From: Pseudoxanthomonas beigongshangi
Lineage (GTDB): Bacteria > Pseudomonadota > Gammaproteobacteria > Xanthomonadales > Xanthomonadaceae
DNA: 64,000 nucleotides
Direction: 5' to 3'
Assembly: GCF_016820515.1 (NCBI RefSeq)
Contig: NZ_JADHDV010000001.1
Span: 248,001 to 312,000, forward strand
The translations under genes and the position numbers were made by a program. This document shows positions 46,345 through 55,295 of this stretch, in pieces. Numbering within the stretch: position 1 is the first letter of the stretch; each line of letters starts with the position of its first letter. The notes beneath the pieces are model-generated. The model had not been told where the DNA came from. It saw only the letters and a list, made by a program, of their open reading frames with translations, and made no database searches.

Positions 46345-48411
46345 TCAGCGGACCGGCATGCCAGGCTGCGCGCCGTCGTCGGCGTCCAGCAGGGCCAGCG
46401 CGCCGCCGTCGAAACCGGCCGACAGGATCATTCCCTCGCTGAGGCCGAAACGCATCTTGCGCGGTGCCAGGTTGGCGATGAACACCACGTTGCGGCCAAC
46501 CAGCTTCTCCGGCTCGCCGTAACTGGCGCGGATGCCCGAGAAGATCTGGCGCTTGCCCAGATCGCCCGCGTCCAGTTCGAAGCGCAGCAGCTTGTCCGAA
46601 CCGTCGACGAACTCGCAGGCCAGCACCTTGCCGATGCGCAGATCGAGCTTGGCGAAGTCGTCGATGCCGATATGGCTGGTCGCGTCACCGGTCGTCTCCG
46701 GCTTGGCGGGCGCGGACGGGGCGGCCTTGGCCGGTGCCGGCGTGGCGGTGGTGGCGGGAGCGAGGGTTTCCTTGGAGGCTTCAGTCATGGCGTCGATCAA
46801 CTTCGGGTCAATGCGGGTAAACAGTGCGGCGTACGGCTGGATGTTCCGGCCGGTGAGCGGCGCATCCAGATCCGGCCAGGCGGTGACGGGCGCGGCGAGG
46901 AAGGCCTCGGCCTGTTCCGCGGTGCGCGGCAGCACCGGCTTGAGCGCGGCGGCCAGCACGCGGAACAGGTTCAGGCCCTGGGTGCAGACCGCCTGCAACT
47001 CGGCGTCGGCGCCTTCCTGCTTGGCGATCACCCACGGCTTCCGATCGTCGATGTAGCGGTTGGCTTCGTCGGCCAGCGCCATGGTGGCGCGGATCGCGGC
47101 GGCCGGATCGTTGCGCTCGTACGCCTCGCGCACCGGCGCCAGCACGGCGACGAAGCGGTCGTACATCGCGGGATCCGGCAGGGAGTCGGCGAGGCGGCCG
47201 CCGAAGCGCTTGTCGATGAAACCGGCGCAGCGACTGGCCAGGTTGACGAACTTGCCGACCAGATCGGCGTTCACCCGCGCGGTGAAGTCGCCCAGGTTCA
47301 GATCCAGATCGTCGACACCGCCGGAGGATTTGGCGGCGTAGTAGTAGCGCAAGGCTTCGGCTTCCAGACCGACATCCAGGTAGGTCCGTGCCTTCACGAA
47401 GGTGCCGCGCGACTTGGACATCTTGGCGCCGTCCACGGTCAGGTAGCCGTTGACGTGCAGGCGGGTCGGCGCGCGATGGCCGGTGCCGTGCAGCACCGCC
47501 GGCCAGAACAGGCCATGGAAATTGACGATGTCCTTGCCGATGAAGTGATGGAGTTCCACCTCGGTCCCGGCGCGCAGATGCGCGTCGAAATCCAGGCCCT
47601 TCTTTTCGCACAACACCCTGAAGCTGCTCAGGTAGCCGATCGGCGCGTCCAGCCAGACATAGAAATACTTGCCCGGCGCACCCGGAATGCCGAAGCCGAA
47701 GTAGGGCGCATCGCGGGAAATGTCCCAGGCGCGCAGGCCGCCCTCGGCGTCCAGCCACTCCATCAGCTTGGCCTTCACGCCCGGCAGCGCCACGTCTCCC
47801 GCCAGCCATTCGCGCAGGAAGCCTTCGAAACGACCGACCTCGAAGAAGAAATGTTCGGAGTCGCGGATTTCCGGCGTCGCGCCCGACAGCACCGACTTCG
47901 GTTCCTTCAGATCGGTCGGCGCATAGGTCGCACCACAGACCTCGCAGTTGTCGCCGTACTGATCCGGCGAACCGCAGTTGGGGCAGATGCCCTTGATGTA
48001 GCGATCCGGCAGGAACATGCCCTTGGCCGGATCGTAGAACTGGGCGACATTGCGGCGCGCGATATGGCCGCCGGCATCCAGCCTGGCGTAGAACGCTTCG
48101 GTCAGCTCGCGGTTGATCGCCGAGTTGGTGGAATCGTAGTGATCGAACGCCACGCCGAAGGCGGCGAAATCACGCTCGTGGCCGGCCTGTACGTCCGCCA
48201 CGAAAGCTTCCGGCGTCGTGCCCGCCTTCTCCGCCGCCAGCATGATCGGGGTGCCGTGGGTGTCGTCGGCGCAGACGAAATGGGTGGTGTTCCCGGCCAG
48301 GCGGCGGGCACGGACCCAGATGTCGGCCTGGATGTAGCCCACCAGGTGGCCCAGGTGCAGCGGACCGTTGGCGTAGGGCAGGGCGGTGGTGACGAGGGCG
48401 GTGCGGCTCAT
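46345..48411 (-). CDS. metG: Methionyl-tRNA synthetase
   Basis: 688 aa. HIGH-type motif HLGH in [15 protein letters not shown] at the N-terminus, KMSKS in [11 protein letters not shown] (about residue 335), and the zinc-binding knuckle [18 protein letters not shown]. The C-terminal tRNA-binding/dimerisation domain (about 585-688; [13 protein letters not shown]) is fused after an Ala/Pro-rich linker. It charges initiator and elongator tRNA-Met. A -10-like GATAAT is 23 nt upstream of the ATG. Confidence 0.95.
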   Translation of the reverse strand: MSRTALVTTALPYANGPLHLGHLVGYIQADIWVRARRLAGNTTHFVCADDTHGTPIMLAAEKAGTTPEAFVADVQAGHERDFAAFGVAFDHYDSTNSAINRELTEAFYARLDAGGHIARRNVAQFYDPAKGMFLPDRYIKGICPNCGSPDQYGDNCEVCGATYAPTDLKEPKSVLSGATPEIRDSEHFFFEVGRFEGFLREWLAGDVALPGVKAKLMEWLDAEGGLRAWDISRDAPYFGFGIPGAPGKYFYVWLDAPIGYLSSFRVLCEKKGLDFDAHLRAGTEVELHHFIGKDIVNFHGLFWPAVLHGTGHRAPTRLHVNGYLTVDGAKMSKSRGTFVKARTYLDVGLEAEALRYYYAAKSSGGVDDLDLNLGDFTARVNADLVGKFVNLASRCAGFIDKRFGGRLADSLPDPAMYDRFVAVLAPVREAYERNDPAAAIRATMALADEANRYIDDRKPWVIAKQEGADAELQAVCTQGLNLFRVLAAALKPVLPRTAEQAEAFLAAPVTAWPDLDAPLTGRNIQPYAALFTRIDPKLIDAMTEASKETLAPATTATPAPAKAAPSAPAKPETTGDATSHIGIDDFAKLDLRIGKVLACEFVDGSDKLLRFELDAGDLGKRQIFSGIRASYGEPEKLVGRNVVFIANLAPRKMRFGLSEGMILSAGFDGGALALLDADDGAQPGMPVR

Positions 48412-48452
48412 GGCGGACGGCTTGCGGGGAGTCGGTCATTATCGCATGGCCC

Positions 48453-48483
48453 AAAAAAGACAGCCCGGCGGGGCCGGGCTGTC
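48453..48483 (-). terminator. Rho-independent terminator after the DUF2147 gene
   Basis: A GC-rich stem (GACAGCCCGG / CCGGGCTGTC) is followed on the minus strand by six T. It lies 24 bp after the stop of the DUF2147 gene and upstream of metG. Confidence 0.85.
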
Positions 48484-48506
48484 GGGAACGCTGGATGTGA
48501 CGGCGC

Positions 48507-48950
48507 TTACTCGCGCTGCCAGGTCTGCGCGCGGCAGATGAATGCGATGCAGCCGGAGACGTCCAGTTTCTGGCCGCCGGCCTGCAGTTCCATCTTCGAC
48601 TTGTAGGTCTTGCCGTTGGCCGGATCCAGGATGGTGCCGCCGCTCCATTCGTTGGCGCCGTCGGCCTTCAGGCCCCACAGGATCACCATGCCCTTGACCG
48701 GCTTGTCCTTGCGATCGCCGGTGCACTTGTCGCAGGTCGGGTTGGGGCCGCGATCCGAGTGCAGCACGTCGACCACCTTGCCGGCCAGCGAGCCATTGGT
48801 GGTGGTGTAGATCTCCACGATCGACTTCACCTTGCCGGTCTTGTCGTCGATGGTCTTCCAGCGGCCCACCGCGCCGTCGGCGGCGGAAGCGGCCAGGGAT
48901 GCCGCCAGCAGCGGCAGGGCCAGCAGGGTGGCGGTCAGGATCTTGCGCAT
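48507..48950 (-). CDS. DUF2147 family exported protein
   Basis: 147 aa from ATG 48950, with GGAGGGG upstream; the longer frame to 49103 is not supported. A signal peptide (about 1-24, ending LAASAA) is followed by VGRWKTIDDKTGKVKSIVEIY, the DUF2147 start, and a C-terminal ISGCIAFICRAQTW-like end (DVSGCIAFICRAQTW). Mature protein about 123 aa, periplasmic, function unknown. Monocistronic with its own terminator. Confidence 0.88.
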   Translation of the reverse strand: MRKILTATLLALPLLAASLAASAADGAVGRWKTIDDKTGKVKSIVEIYTTTNGSLAGKVVDVLHSDRGPNPTCDKCTGDRKDKPVKGMVILWGLKADGANEWSGGTILDPANGKTYKSKMELQAGGQKLDVSGCIAFICRAQTWQRE

Positions 48951-49103
48951 GTTCCCCTCCCAGGGAGTCTTGGACGAACCGGCGGAACCCGCCGGAATGG
49001 CCTCCTTTATACCGCATCCGCTGGCGTATGGAAGCGGCGGGGCCGGGCGGTTCAGGCCGCGGCCGGTCGCCCCGACGCCTGGCCCGGAAAGCCTGCCGGG
49101 CAC

Positions 49104-49138
49104 GAAAAAGAAAAGCCCCGCCTTGCGGCGGGGCCTTT
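49104..49138 (-). terminator. Rho-independent terminator of TonB receptor 1
   Basis: Stem GCCCCGCC / GGCGGGGC (49115-49122 and 49127-49134) with loop TTGC; on the minus strand it is followed by TTTTCTTTTT. It lies 23 bp after the stop of the receptor. Confidence 0.87.
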
Positions 49139-49160
49139 GGTACTGCTGGGTGTCCGGCGG

Positions 49161-52013
49161 TTACTTGCCGAACTTGTAGCGCGCTTCCACGAAGAACGAA
49201 CGGCCGTACACGTTGTACAGGTAGTTGTTGTACGGCGTGGCCTCGTTGCCGGGGTAGCTGCGGGCCTGGTCTTCCGGGGTCTTGTCCAGGACGTTGTTGA
49301 CCATGAACGAGAATTCCAGGTTGTCCATCGGCGCGTAGTTCACGCTCATGTTGTACGTGATGTACGGCGCCCACCAGCCGGCGCGCGGATCGGTGAAGCC
49401 ACGGGTGTTGTACGCGACCCAGTTCGGCGTCTTGCCGATGCGGTTCGCATAGACCGTGGTGGTCCACTTGTCCTTGTTCCAGGCCACCGACAGGTCGGCG
49501 CGGGTCTTGGCGTACGCGTCATACACCCACATCGAGTACGGGTCGCGCAGCAGGTCGATCGCGGGATCGCCCGGCAGCGGGGTGACCGTGTGCTTCAGCG
49601 TGTTGGTGTAGTTGCCGGCGAACTTCAGCGCGCCGAAGCGGCCGATGTCCAGCAGGTAGTTGACGCTGGCGTTGACCGCGCGCAGCTTCTGCTTGGCGAC
49701 GTTGACCTTCGGGGTGAACACGGTCTCGATCGCGCCGGTGCCGTCACGCGTGATCCAGGCCAGCGCGTTCTCGCAACCCTGCGAACCGGTGTCCATCTGG
49801 CCGGTGCGGCAGTAGTACTCCATCAGCGACAGCTGGTCGGTGCTCTGCAGGTCGACTTCGTTCTCGATGTCCCACGCGAAGTAGTCCACCGACATCGACA
49901 GATTGCTGCTCGGCGCCCAGACCACGCCGGCGCTCCACACGTCCGCGGTGATCGGTTCCAGCTTCGGATTGCCCGCCTGCTGGCCGAAGAACTGCGAGTC
50001 GTCATAGGCGCAGTCGGCGGTGTTGCCCGGCAGGTAGCCTTCCTGGGCGCAGCGATAGTAGTCGGTCACCTGGTCGTAGTAGCCGCTGACACCCTGGAAG
50101 GTGTCGGACAGGGTCGGCGCGCGGAACGCGGTGCCGTACTTGCCGCGCAGCAGCAGGCTTTCGATCGGGCGGTACTCCAGGCCGATGCTGTAGGTCGGCT
50201 TGTCGACGGTTTCGCCGTAGGCGTCGAACGCGTCATAGCGGCCGGACAGGGTCACGGTCAGCGGCTCCAGCACCGGCAGGCGCAGTTCGCTGGTGACCGC
50301 GTAGCGGGTGCGGTGACCGGCGCCGCTCACGGCTGTGGTGCCCCACACCTGCGATTCCAGCGTTTCCGGATCCGCGATCAGGCGTGCGTCGGGCGTGTAG
50401 TCCCAACCCTGGTTGCCGCCTTCGACCACCACGGCCAGGCCGGCGTCGCCGCCCGGCAGCGAGAACAGCGCGCTGTTGGTCACCTGCGCGCGCAGCATGT
50501 TGTCCCAGGTCTTGCTGCGCGAGGTCGCGAAACCGGTGAAGCTGGCGAAGTCGGCCGGCGACATCGGGGTATAGAACGCCGCGTAGTCCGGACGGAACAC
50601 CGGATACAGGCCCTGCACCGGATCCAGGCCCAGCTGCGGGCCCAGCACGTTCTGCTCGAAGTAGTCGTTGATCGGATCCGCCCAGCGGGCGAAGCGGCGC
50701 TGCTTCAGGCGGTACTCGGTGCGGGTCAGGCCCAGATCCCAGTCCCAGTTGCCCAGCACGCCGTTGGCGCCGAAGGTCACCGAGTAGGAACTGCTGCGAT
50801 CGGTGTTCATGATGTCGCGGTAGCCTTCGCCGCCGATGTCCTCGGGCGAGAACGCGCGCTGCAGGTTGACCAGCGCATCGAGGTCCGGATCGTAGAAGTA
50901 GCCGTACTTGGCGCTGGTGCTCCACCAGGTGTAGGCCGAACCGGTGGCGTACTTCACTTCTTCATGGCTGTACAGCACGTCGCCGTACAACTGCAGGCTG
51001 TCGCTGACGTCGAAGGTCGCGTGGCCGTAGGCCTGCGCGGATTCCTTGCCGTTGGTGATGGTGCGGTAGCCCGGCGTGCTGAACGAACCGCAGTACTGGC
51101 CGAAGCCCGGACGGTTCTGCAGCCCTTCGGTGCCGCCGAACTGGCCGCTGACGTTGGCGCAGTTGTTCGGATCCAGGAACAGGTAGCCGTTATTGGCCGG
51201 GCGGATGCCGCCGCTGGCCGCGTAGTCGCGGTAGCCGGCGACCAGGTAGTCGCGGCTGGCCAGCGGCGCGGTGTAGCCGTTGACGTTGTACTGCTTGGTC
51301 AGATCGCGCTGGTAGCCCCAGATCGGATCCTTGGTCTCGGCCTGGATGCCGGCCAGCACGTTCAGGCGGCCGTCGTAGCCGGTGAAGCCCTTGGCCAGGC
51401 TGAAGCGGAAGCTGTCGCCGCCGCCGTCGCCATAGGCGCCGCCGCGCACGCTGAGCGCGCCGCCGTCCATGTTCTTCTTCAGGATGATGTTGATGACGCC
51501 GGCGATCGCGTCCGAACCGTACAGGGAGGACTGGCCGCCCGGCAGGATCTCGATGCGCTCGACCAGATCGATCGGAATGCCGCTGATGTTGTTGAAGGTA
51601 TCGCTACCGTTGTACAGCGCCGGATAGTTGGCCATCGGGCGGCCGTCGATCAGGTACTTGGTGTAGCCCGGATCCAGGCCGAACATGCTGACCGTCTCGG
51701 CGCCCTGGGTGAAGGCGGCGGAGGTCTGGCCGCCCTGGATGCCGCCGGTGGAGAACGCGGACTGCTGCAGGGCATCGGCGATGCTGGTGAAACCACGGGT
51801 CTTGATGTCCTCGGCGGAAATCGTGGTGACCGGGGTGAAGTTTTCCAGCTGGGTCTGGGGGATGAGCGAACCGGTGACCGTGACCTTGTCGAGGTTGGTG
51901 GTGTCGCCGGCGGGAGCGGGGGAGGCGTCTTGAGCGAAAGCGGCGGTCGGGGCCAACAGGACGGCGACCATCGCCGCGGTCAGGCGGCTCCGCTTGATGT
52001 TGCGAACTGGCAT
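49161..52013 (-). CDS. TonB-dependent outer-membrane receptor 1
   Basis: 950 aa from ATG 52013. Signal peptide about 1-28 (ending TAAFAQ), then a TonB-box-like LDKVTVTGS, a plug domain (TIADALQ-type: GFTSIADALQQ, then VERIEILPGGQSSLYGSDAIAGVINIILKK) and a large beta-barrel to the C-terminus. It resembles the large receptors of xanthomonads that take up siderophores, carbohydrates or other scarce substrates; no substrate can be assigned. It is distinct in sequence from receptors 2 and 3 but shares the N-terminal MPVRN with receptor 3 and a similar upstream repeat. Confidence 0.92.
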   Translation of the reverse strand: MPVRNIKRSRLTAAMVAVLLAPTAAFAQDASPAPAGDTTNLDKVTVTGSLIPQTQLENFTPVTTISAEDIKTRGFTSIADALQQSAFSTGGIQGGQTSAAFTQGAETVSMFGLDPGYTKYLIDGRPMANYPALYNGSDTFNNISGIPIDLVERIEILPGGQSSLYGSDAIAGVINIILKKNMDGGALSVRGGAYGDGGGDSFRFSLAKGFTGYDGRLNVLAGIQAETKDPIWGYQRDLTKQYNVNGYTAPLASRDYLVAGYRDYAASGGIRPANNGYLFLDPNNCANVSGQFGGTEGLQNRPGFGQYCGSFSTPGYRTITNGKESAQAYGHATFDVSDSLQLYGDVLYSHEEVKYATGSAYTWWSTSAKYGYFYDPDLDALVNLQRAFSPEDIGGEGYRDIMNTDRSSSYSVTFGANGVLGNWDWDLGLTRTEYRLKQRRFARWADPINDYFEQNVLGPQLGLDPVQGLYPVFRPDYAAFYTPMSPADFASFTGFATSRSKTWDNMLRAQVTNSALFSLPGGDAGLAVVVEGGNQGWDYTPDARLIADPETLESQVWGTTAVSGAGHRTRYAVTSELRLPVLEPLTVTLSGRYDAFDAYGETVDKPTYSIGLEYRPIESLLLRGKYGTAFRAPTLSDTFQGVSGYYDQVTDYYRCAQEGYLPGNTADCAYDDSQFFGQQAGNPKLEPITADVWSAGVVWAPSSNLSMSVDYFAWDIENEVDLQSTDQLSLMEYYCRTGQMDTGSQGCENALAWITRDGTGAIETVFTPKVNVAKQKLRAVNASVNYLLDIGRFGALKFAGNYTNTLKHTVTPLPGDPAIDLLRDPYSMWVYDAYAKTRADLSVAWNKDKWTTTVYANRIGKTPNWVAYNTRGFTDPRAGWWAPYITYNMSVNYAPMDNLEFSFMVNNVLDKTPEDQARSYPGNEATPYNNYLYNVYGRSFFVEARYKFGK

Positions 52014-52112
52014 TTGCTTGTTATTCCTTGGAACGGATTGCAAAAGGTGCGGCCCTTCGCGCTGTTCCCTCAGCCAGACCACAGAGTTCCCCGACATTCC
52101 TGGGGGGCGGCG

Positions 52113-52131
52113 AACTTAACACGCATTTAAC
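52113..52131 (-). promoter_or_regulatory. GTTAA-N7-TTA repeat upstream of receptor 1
   Basis: On the minus strand GTTAA, seven bases, TTAA: two TTAA cores 11 bp apart, ending 100 bp before the ATG. An adjacent GTAAC-N4-GTTAC hairpin-like palindrome lies just upstream (forward about 52139-52152). The same arrangement precedes receptors 2 and 3. Confidence 0.5.
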
Positions 52132-52194
52132 TGCCACTGTAACGTTTGTTACGTTTTGTGAAGGCGAGTGGACAGGCTTGGTTAAGCAGTCGCC

Positions 52195-52224
52195 AAAAAG
52201 AAAGCCCGGCTTGCGCCGGGCTTT
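52195..52224 (-). terminator. Rho-independent terminator of TonB receptor 2
   Basis: A perfect 10-bp stem (AAAGCCCGGC / GCCGGGCTTT) with TTGC loop at 52201-52224, followed on the minus strand by CTTTTT; it lies 27 bp after the receptor 2 stop. Confidence 0.88.
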
Positions 52225-52250
52225 CGATATTGCGTGGACTACGGGTCCGA

Positions 52251-55061
52251 TCAATTGAACTTGTAGTCGAACTGCAGGAACACCTCGCGACCGATCGGGC
52301 TGTACGCGCGCCAGAAGTAGGGGTACGTGTTGAAGGTGTCGTCGCGCGGATGCAGCTTGTCGAACACGTTGTTGACGTACACACCCACCGTTGCCTTGTC
52401 CGTGATCTTCTTCGCGACGTTGAGGTTCCACAGGATGTAGGGCGCGATGCGTCCGGTTTCGGCCCAGTTCGGCAATGAACCCCAACGGGTGTAGTAGGCC
52501 GCGGCGCGCCAGTCGTTCTTCTCCCAGCTGACCGTGCCGTTGATGCGGCTGCGGAAATTGAAGTACTGGGGATGGTCGCGGACATTGATCATGTCGCCAC
52601 CTTCGAACTCCTGGAAGTCGAGCTTCAGCACATGCGTCCAGTTCAGCTGGAAGCCGAACGAACCCCAGCGATCCGTGTCCAGATCGTAACGCCATGCCGC
52701 ATCGATGCCGCTGGTCTTGTTGAGCGATTGGTTGATGGGGAACGAACGGAACTGTTCGACCTGCTCGTCAGCCAATCCGCCGGAACCGGCACGCTCGACC
52801 AGAGCGGTGTAGAACTGGCAGGTGCTGGAGTTGGGGTCCACCGGCTGCCCGTCGCGCGTCTGCCCCAGCAGGCAGTCGGCTTCGTTGCGGAACAGCAGGC
52901 CGGAGATGTCGCCCACCGCGTCCTTCAGCTCGATGTTGTAGTAATCCACGGAGAACGACATCTGCTCGGTGACGTCCCAGACAAAACCGACAGTGGTCGA
53001 TTTGCCGGTTTCGGCCTCCAGGTTCGGATCGCCACGGCGGGTGCCGAACACCTGGTAGTTGTAGTCCGCGCCTGCGCAGGGGTTGGGACTCACGCGCGGA
53101 TCGAAACCATCGCGACGGCACTTGTACTCGTCGAAGATCTGGGTGAAGAATCCGGATTCCTCGGCGAAGATGTAGTGCATGTCCGGAGCGCGGAAGCTGG
53201 TGGCATGGCTGGCACGCAGCAGCAGGCTTTCCATCGGCCGCCATTCGAGGCCGACCTGCCAGGTGCTGGCACCATCGATCTCGCTGATGTCATCGAACTT
53301 GTCGTAACGGCCCGCCAGGTTGGCCTTGAAGTTGCTGGTGATGGGCACGCTGAACTCGACGCCGAGCGCGTAGCGCGTGCGATCGCCATGCCCGCCGGAA
53401 CTGGTCAGATTGTAGATCGGCTCCGGGCCGGTATAGGTGGGCGAGGTACGCGCATCGGGCTTGACTTCGTACTTCTGCTTGGCGCCTTCCAGGACCGCCG
53501 CCATGCCGACCGCGCCGGCCGGCAACTCGAACAGGTCGCCCGAAAGTACGAAGTTCGCCTGGGTAACGCTGGATTCCGCGCGATCCCGGACCATGGTGTT
53601 CAGCGAAGCGAAGGTCGCCGGATCGATTGGATTGAAGAAACGGTCGAGATTGAGCTCGAAGGAATCGTAGGCGCCAAAATAAGGATCCGGGCCCAGGGAT
53701 TCGCCGAGGAAGTAATCATTCAGCGGATTGGCGAGGAAGCGCGGCTGGGACGTATTGAGCTTGTACTCGGAGCGCGAGAGCGTGGCATCCCAGTCGAAAC
53801 GGCCATTGGCGAAACTGCCCCGCAGGCCGGCCGCGAAGTCGAGTGACTTCTCCTCGCTGGTGGTCACGAGGTTGCCGCCCGTTTCCGAGGGAGTGAAGAT
53901 GCGCTGGGGCTGCACGAAGGCGCCGAAGGGAATCGCCTCGGAGGTCACGTTGGGCGCGAAGATGTAATCCGGCGTGGTCCAGAACTGGGTGCCGGAGGTG
54001 AACTGCGCCTTGGCCCGCGTGTAGTTGAACTGCGCCCAGCCCTGCATGCCGCCGTCGAAGTCCCAGGTCCCGTACAGATAGGCGGACTGGTTGCTGTCGG
54101 AGTTGCGGATGGACTGTGTGGCCGGGTAACCGGGGTAACCGCAGCGCGGGCCCGTGTAGACCGACGAGGTCTCGAAGAAGTAGACCTCGAAATCCTTGAA
54201 GCGGTCGCAGGTGGCCTGCGCGCCATCCGGGAAAATGCGCGAGCTGTTGAAGCCGTCGAACAGCAACAGGCCTTCGGTGGGATTGATATCGTCACGCGAG
54301 CGGCCAGGCTCGTCGTAGAAGGAATCCATGAAGCTGCGCTGGGAGGCGAAGATCTCTTCGCGTTCGAGTGCCTCGAAGGCGTAGGTGAGGCTCCAGTTGT
54401 CGCCGGTCTTGCCGCCAACCCATTGGAGCCGACCGGTATCGCCGCCACCGCGGGTGGTGGCGCCGGCACGCACAGAGAGCTGGTCACCCTCGAAGTTGGT
54501 CTTCATGATGATGTTGACGACGCCGGCGACCGCATCTGAACCGTAGATCGCCGATGCGCCGCCCGTCAGCACCTCGATGCGCTCGATGGCCGCTGCCGGG
54601 ATGTTGGCCAGATTCACGGCATTGGACTGGCTGTTGTACGGCAGCGGATAGTCGGCGGCGCGCCGGCCGTTGATCAGGATCAGCTGATAGCCGGGACCCA
54701 GGCCACGCAGATTGAGGAAGCTGGCATTCGGGGTGAAACCGTTCTGGACCAGTTCGTTCTGCACGCTGCCGGTGAACTGGGTCAGCGTATTGAGCGCGTC
54801 GTAAACAGTGGAAAAACCTTCCTTCTCGATGTCCGCGGCAGTCACCACGACGACAGGAGCGGGACCTTCGACATCCACGCGCTTGATGCGCGATCCAGTC
54901 ACGGTGACCTTGTCCAGCGTCTGCGTGCCCTGCGCCGGAGGCGAGGAGGATTCCGGTTGCTGTGTCTCCTGGCCGTAAGCCAGGACAGGTGTCAGGAGGA
55001 CCGCGAACATCGCGGTCGCGAGCCGATTGCGCTGGAACGAGCGCGCATTGCCATTACGCAT
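52251..55061 (-). CDS. TonB-dependent outer-membrane receptor 2
   Basis: 936 aa from ATG 55061. Signal peptide (about 1-31), TonB-box-like LDKVTVTGSRI, plug with GFSTVYDALNTL and IERIEVLTGGASAIYGSDAVAGVVN, then the barrel ending in REVFLQFDYKFN. It is a close paralogue of receptor 3 (55296-58133), with runs of near-identity in plug and C-terminal barrel. Nucleotide identity of the last 130 bp is visibly about 90 percent. Substrate unknown. Confidence 0.92.
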   Translation of the reverse strand: MRNGNARSFQRNRLATAMFAVLLTPVLAYGQETQQPESSSPPAQGTQTLDKVTVTGSRIKRVDVEGPAPVVVVTAADIEKEGFSTVYDALNTLTQFTGSVQNELVQNGFTPNASFLNLRGLGPGYQLILINGRRAADYPLPYNSQSNAVNLANIPAAAIERIEVLTGGASAIYGSDAVAGVVNIIMKTNFEGDQLSVRAGATTRGGGDTGRLQWVGGKTGDNWSLTYAFEALEREEIFASQRSFMDSFYDEPGRSRDDINPTEGLLLFDGFNSSRIFPDGAQATCDRFKDFEVYFFETSSVYTGPRCGYPGYPATQSIRNSDSNQSAYLYGTWDFDGGMQGWAQFNYTRAKAQFTSGTQFWTTPDYIFAPNVTSEAIPFGAFVQPQRIFTPSETGGNLVTTSEEKSLDFAAGLRGSFANGRFDWDATLSRSEYKLNTSQPRFLANPLNDYFLGESLGPDPYFGAYDSFELNLDRFFNPIDPATFASLNTMVRDRAESSVTQANFVLSGDLFELPAGAVGMAAVLEGAKQKYEVKPDARTSPTYTGPEPIYNLTSSGGHGDRTRYALGVEFSVPITSNFKANLAGRYDKFDDISEIDGASTWQVGLEWRPMESLLLRASHATSFRAPDMHYIFAEESGFFTQIFDEYKCRRDGFDPRVSPNPCAGADYNYQVFGTRRGDPNLEAETGKSTTVGFVWDVTEQMSFSVDYYNIELKDAVGDISGLLFRNEADCLLGQTRDGQPVDPNSSTCQFYTALVERAGSGGLADEQVEQFRSFPINQSLNKTSGIDAAWRYDLDTDRWGSFGFQLNWTHVLKLDFQEFEGGDMINVRDHPQYFNFRSRINGTVSWEKNDWRAAAYYTRWGSLPNWAETGRIAPYILWNLNVAKKITDKATVGVYVNNVFDKLHPRDDTFNTYPYFWRAYSPIGREVFLQFDYKFN

Positions 55062-55126
55062 AAAAACCACCCCCAAATTCTGGTCGAAATGTGACGACTG
55101 GCCAGTCCCTGGCACCCCCGAATCCT

Positions 55127-55145
55127 CCGTTAAATCGACGTTAAC
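55127..55145 (-). promoter_or_regulatory. GTTAA-N7-TTA repeat upstream of receptor 2
   Basis: On the minus strand GTTAA, seven bases, TTAA: two TTAA cores 11 bp apart, ending 66 bp before the ATG. It matches the spacing seen upstream of receptors 1 and 3. Confidence 0.5.
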
Positions 55146-55240
55146 ACGACGAAATTCACATTTCTACAATCTCAAGGGATTGATTCTTAAAGAGTAATTT
55201 GAATTATCTGCGCCGGGATGAGCCTTGAACGGCCCACGGT

Positions 55241-55276
55241 CAAAAAACAAAAAAGCCCGGCGTGAGCCGGGCTTTT
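55241..55276 (-). terminator. Rho-independent terminator of TonB receptor 3
   Basis: An 11-bp perfect stem (AAAAGCCCGGC / GCCGGGCTTTT; 55251-55261 and 55266-55276) with loop GTGA, followed on the minus strand by a long T-rich run. It ends transcription of receptor 3 before the receptor 2 promoter region. Confidence 0.9.
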
Positions 55277-55295
55277 CCGTTGCGGTACCAGTCGA

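Noticed and set aside
46264-48606. 780-codon plus-strand frame opposite metG
   Set aside because: Antisense shadow of metG; the metG motifs (HLGH, KMSKS, zinc knuckle) decide the strand.
48759-52130. 1123-codon plus-strand frame opposite TonB receptor 1
   Set aside because: Same cause: antisense to a receptor with signal peptide, plug and barrel; no motif of its own.
55062-55295. CRP/Clp site upstream of receptor 2
   Set aside because: A TGTGA half-site at about 55090 has no matching second half six bases away.
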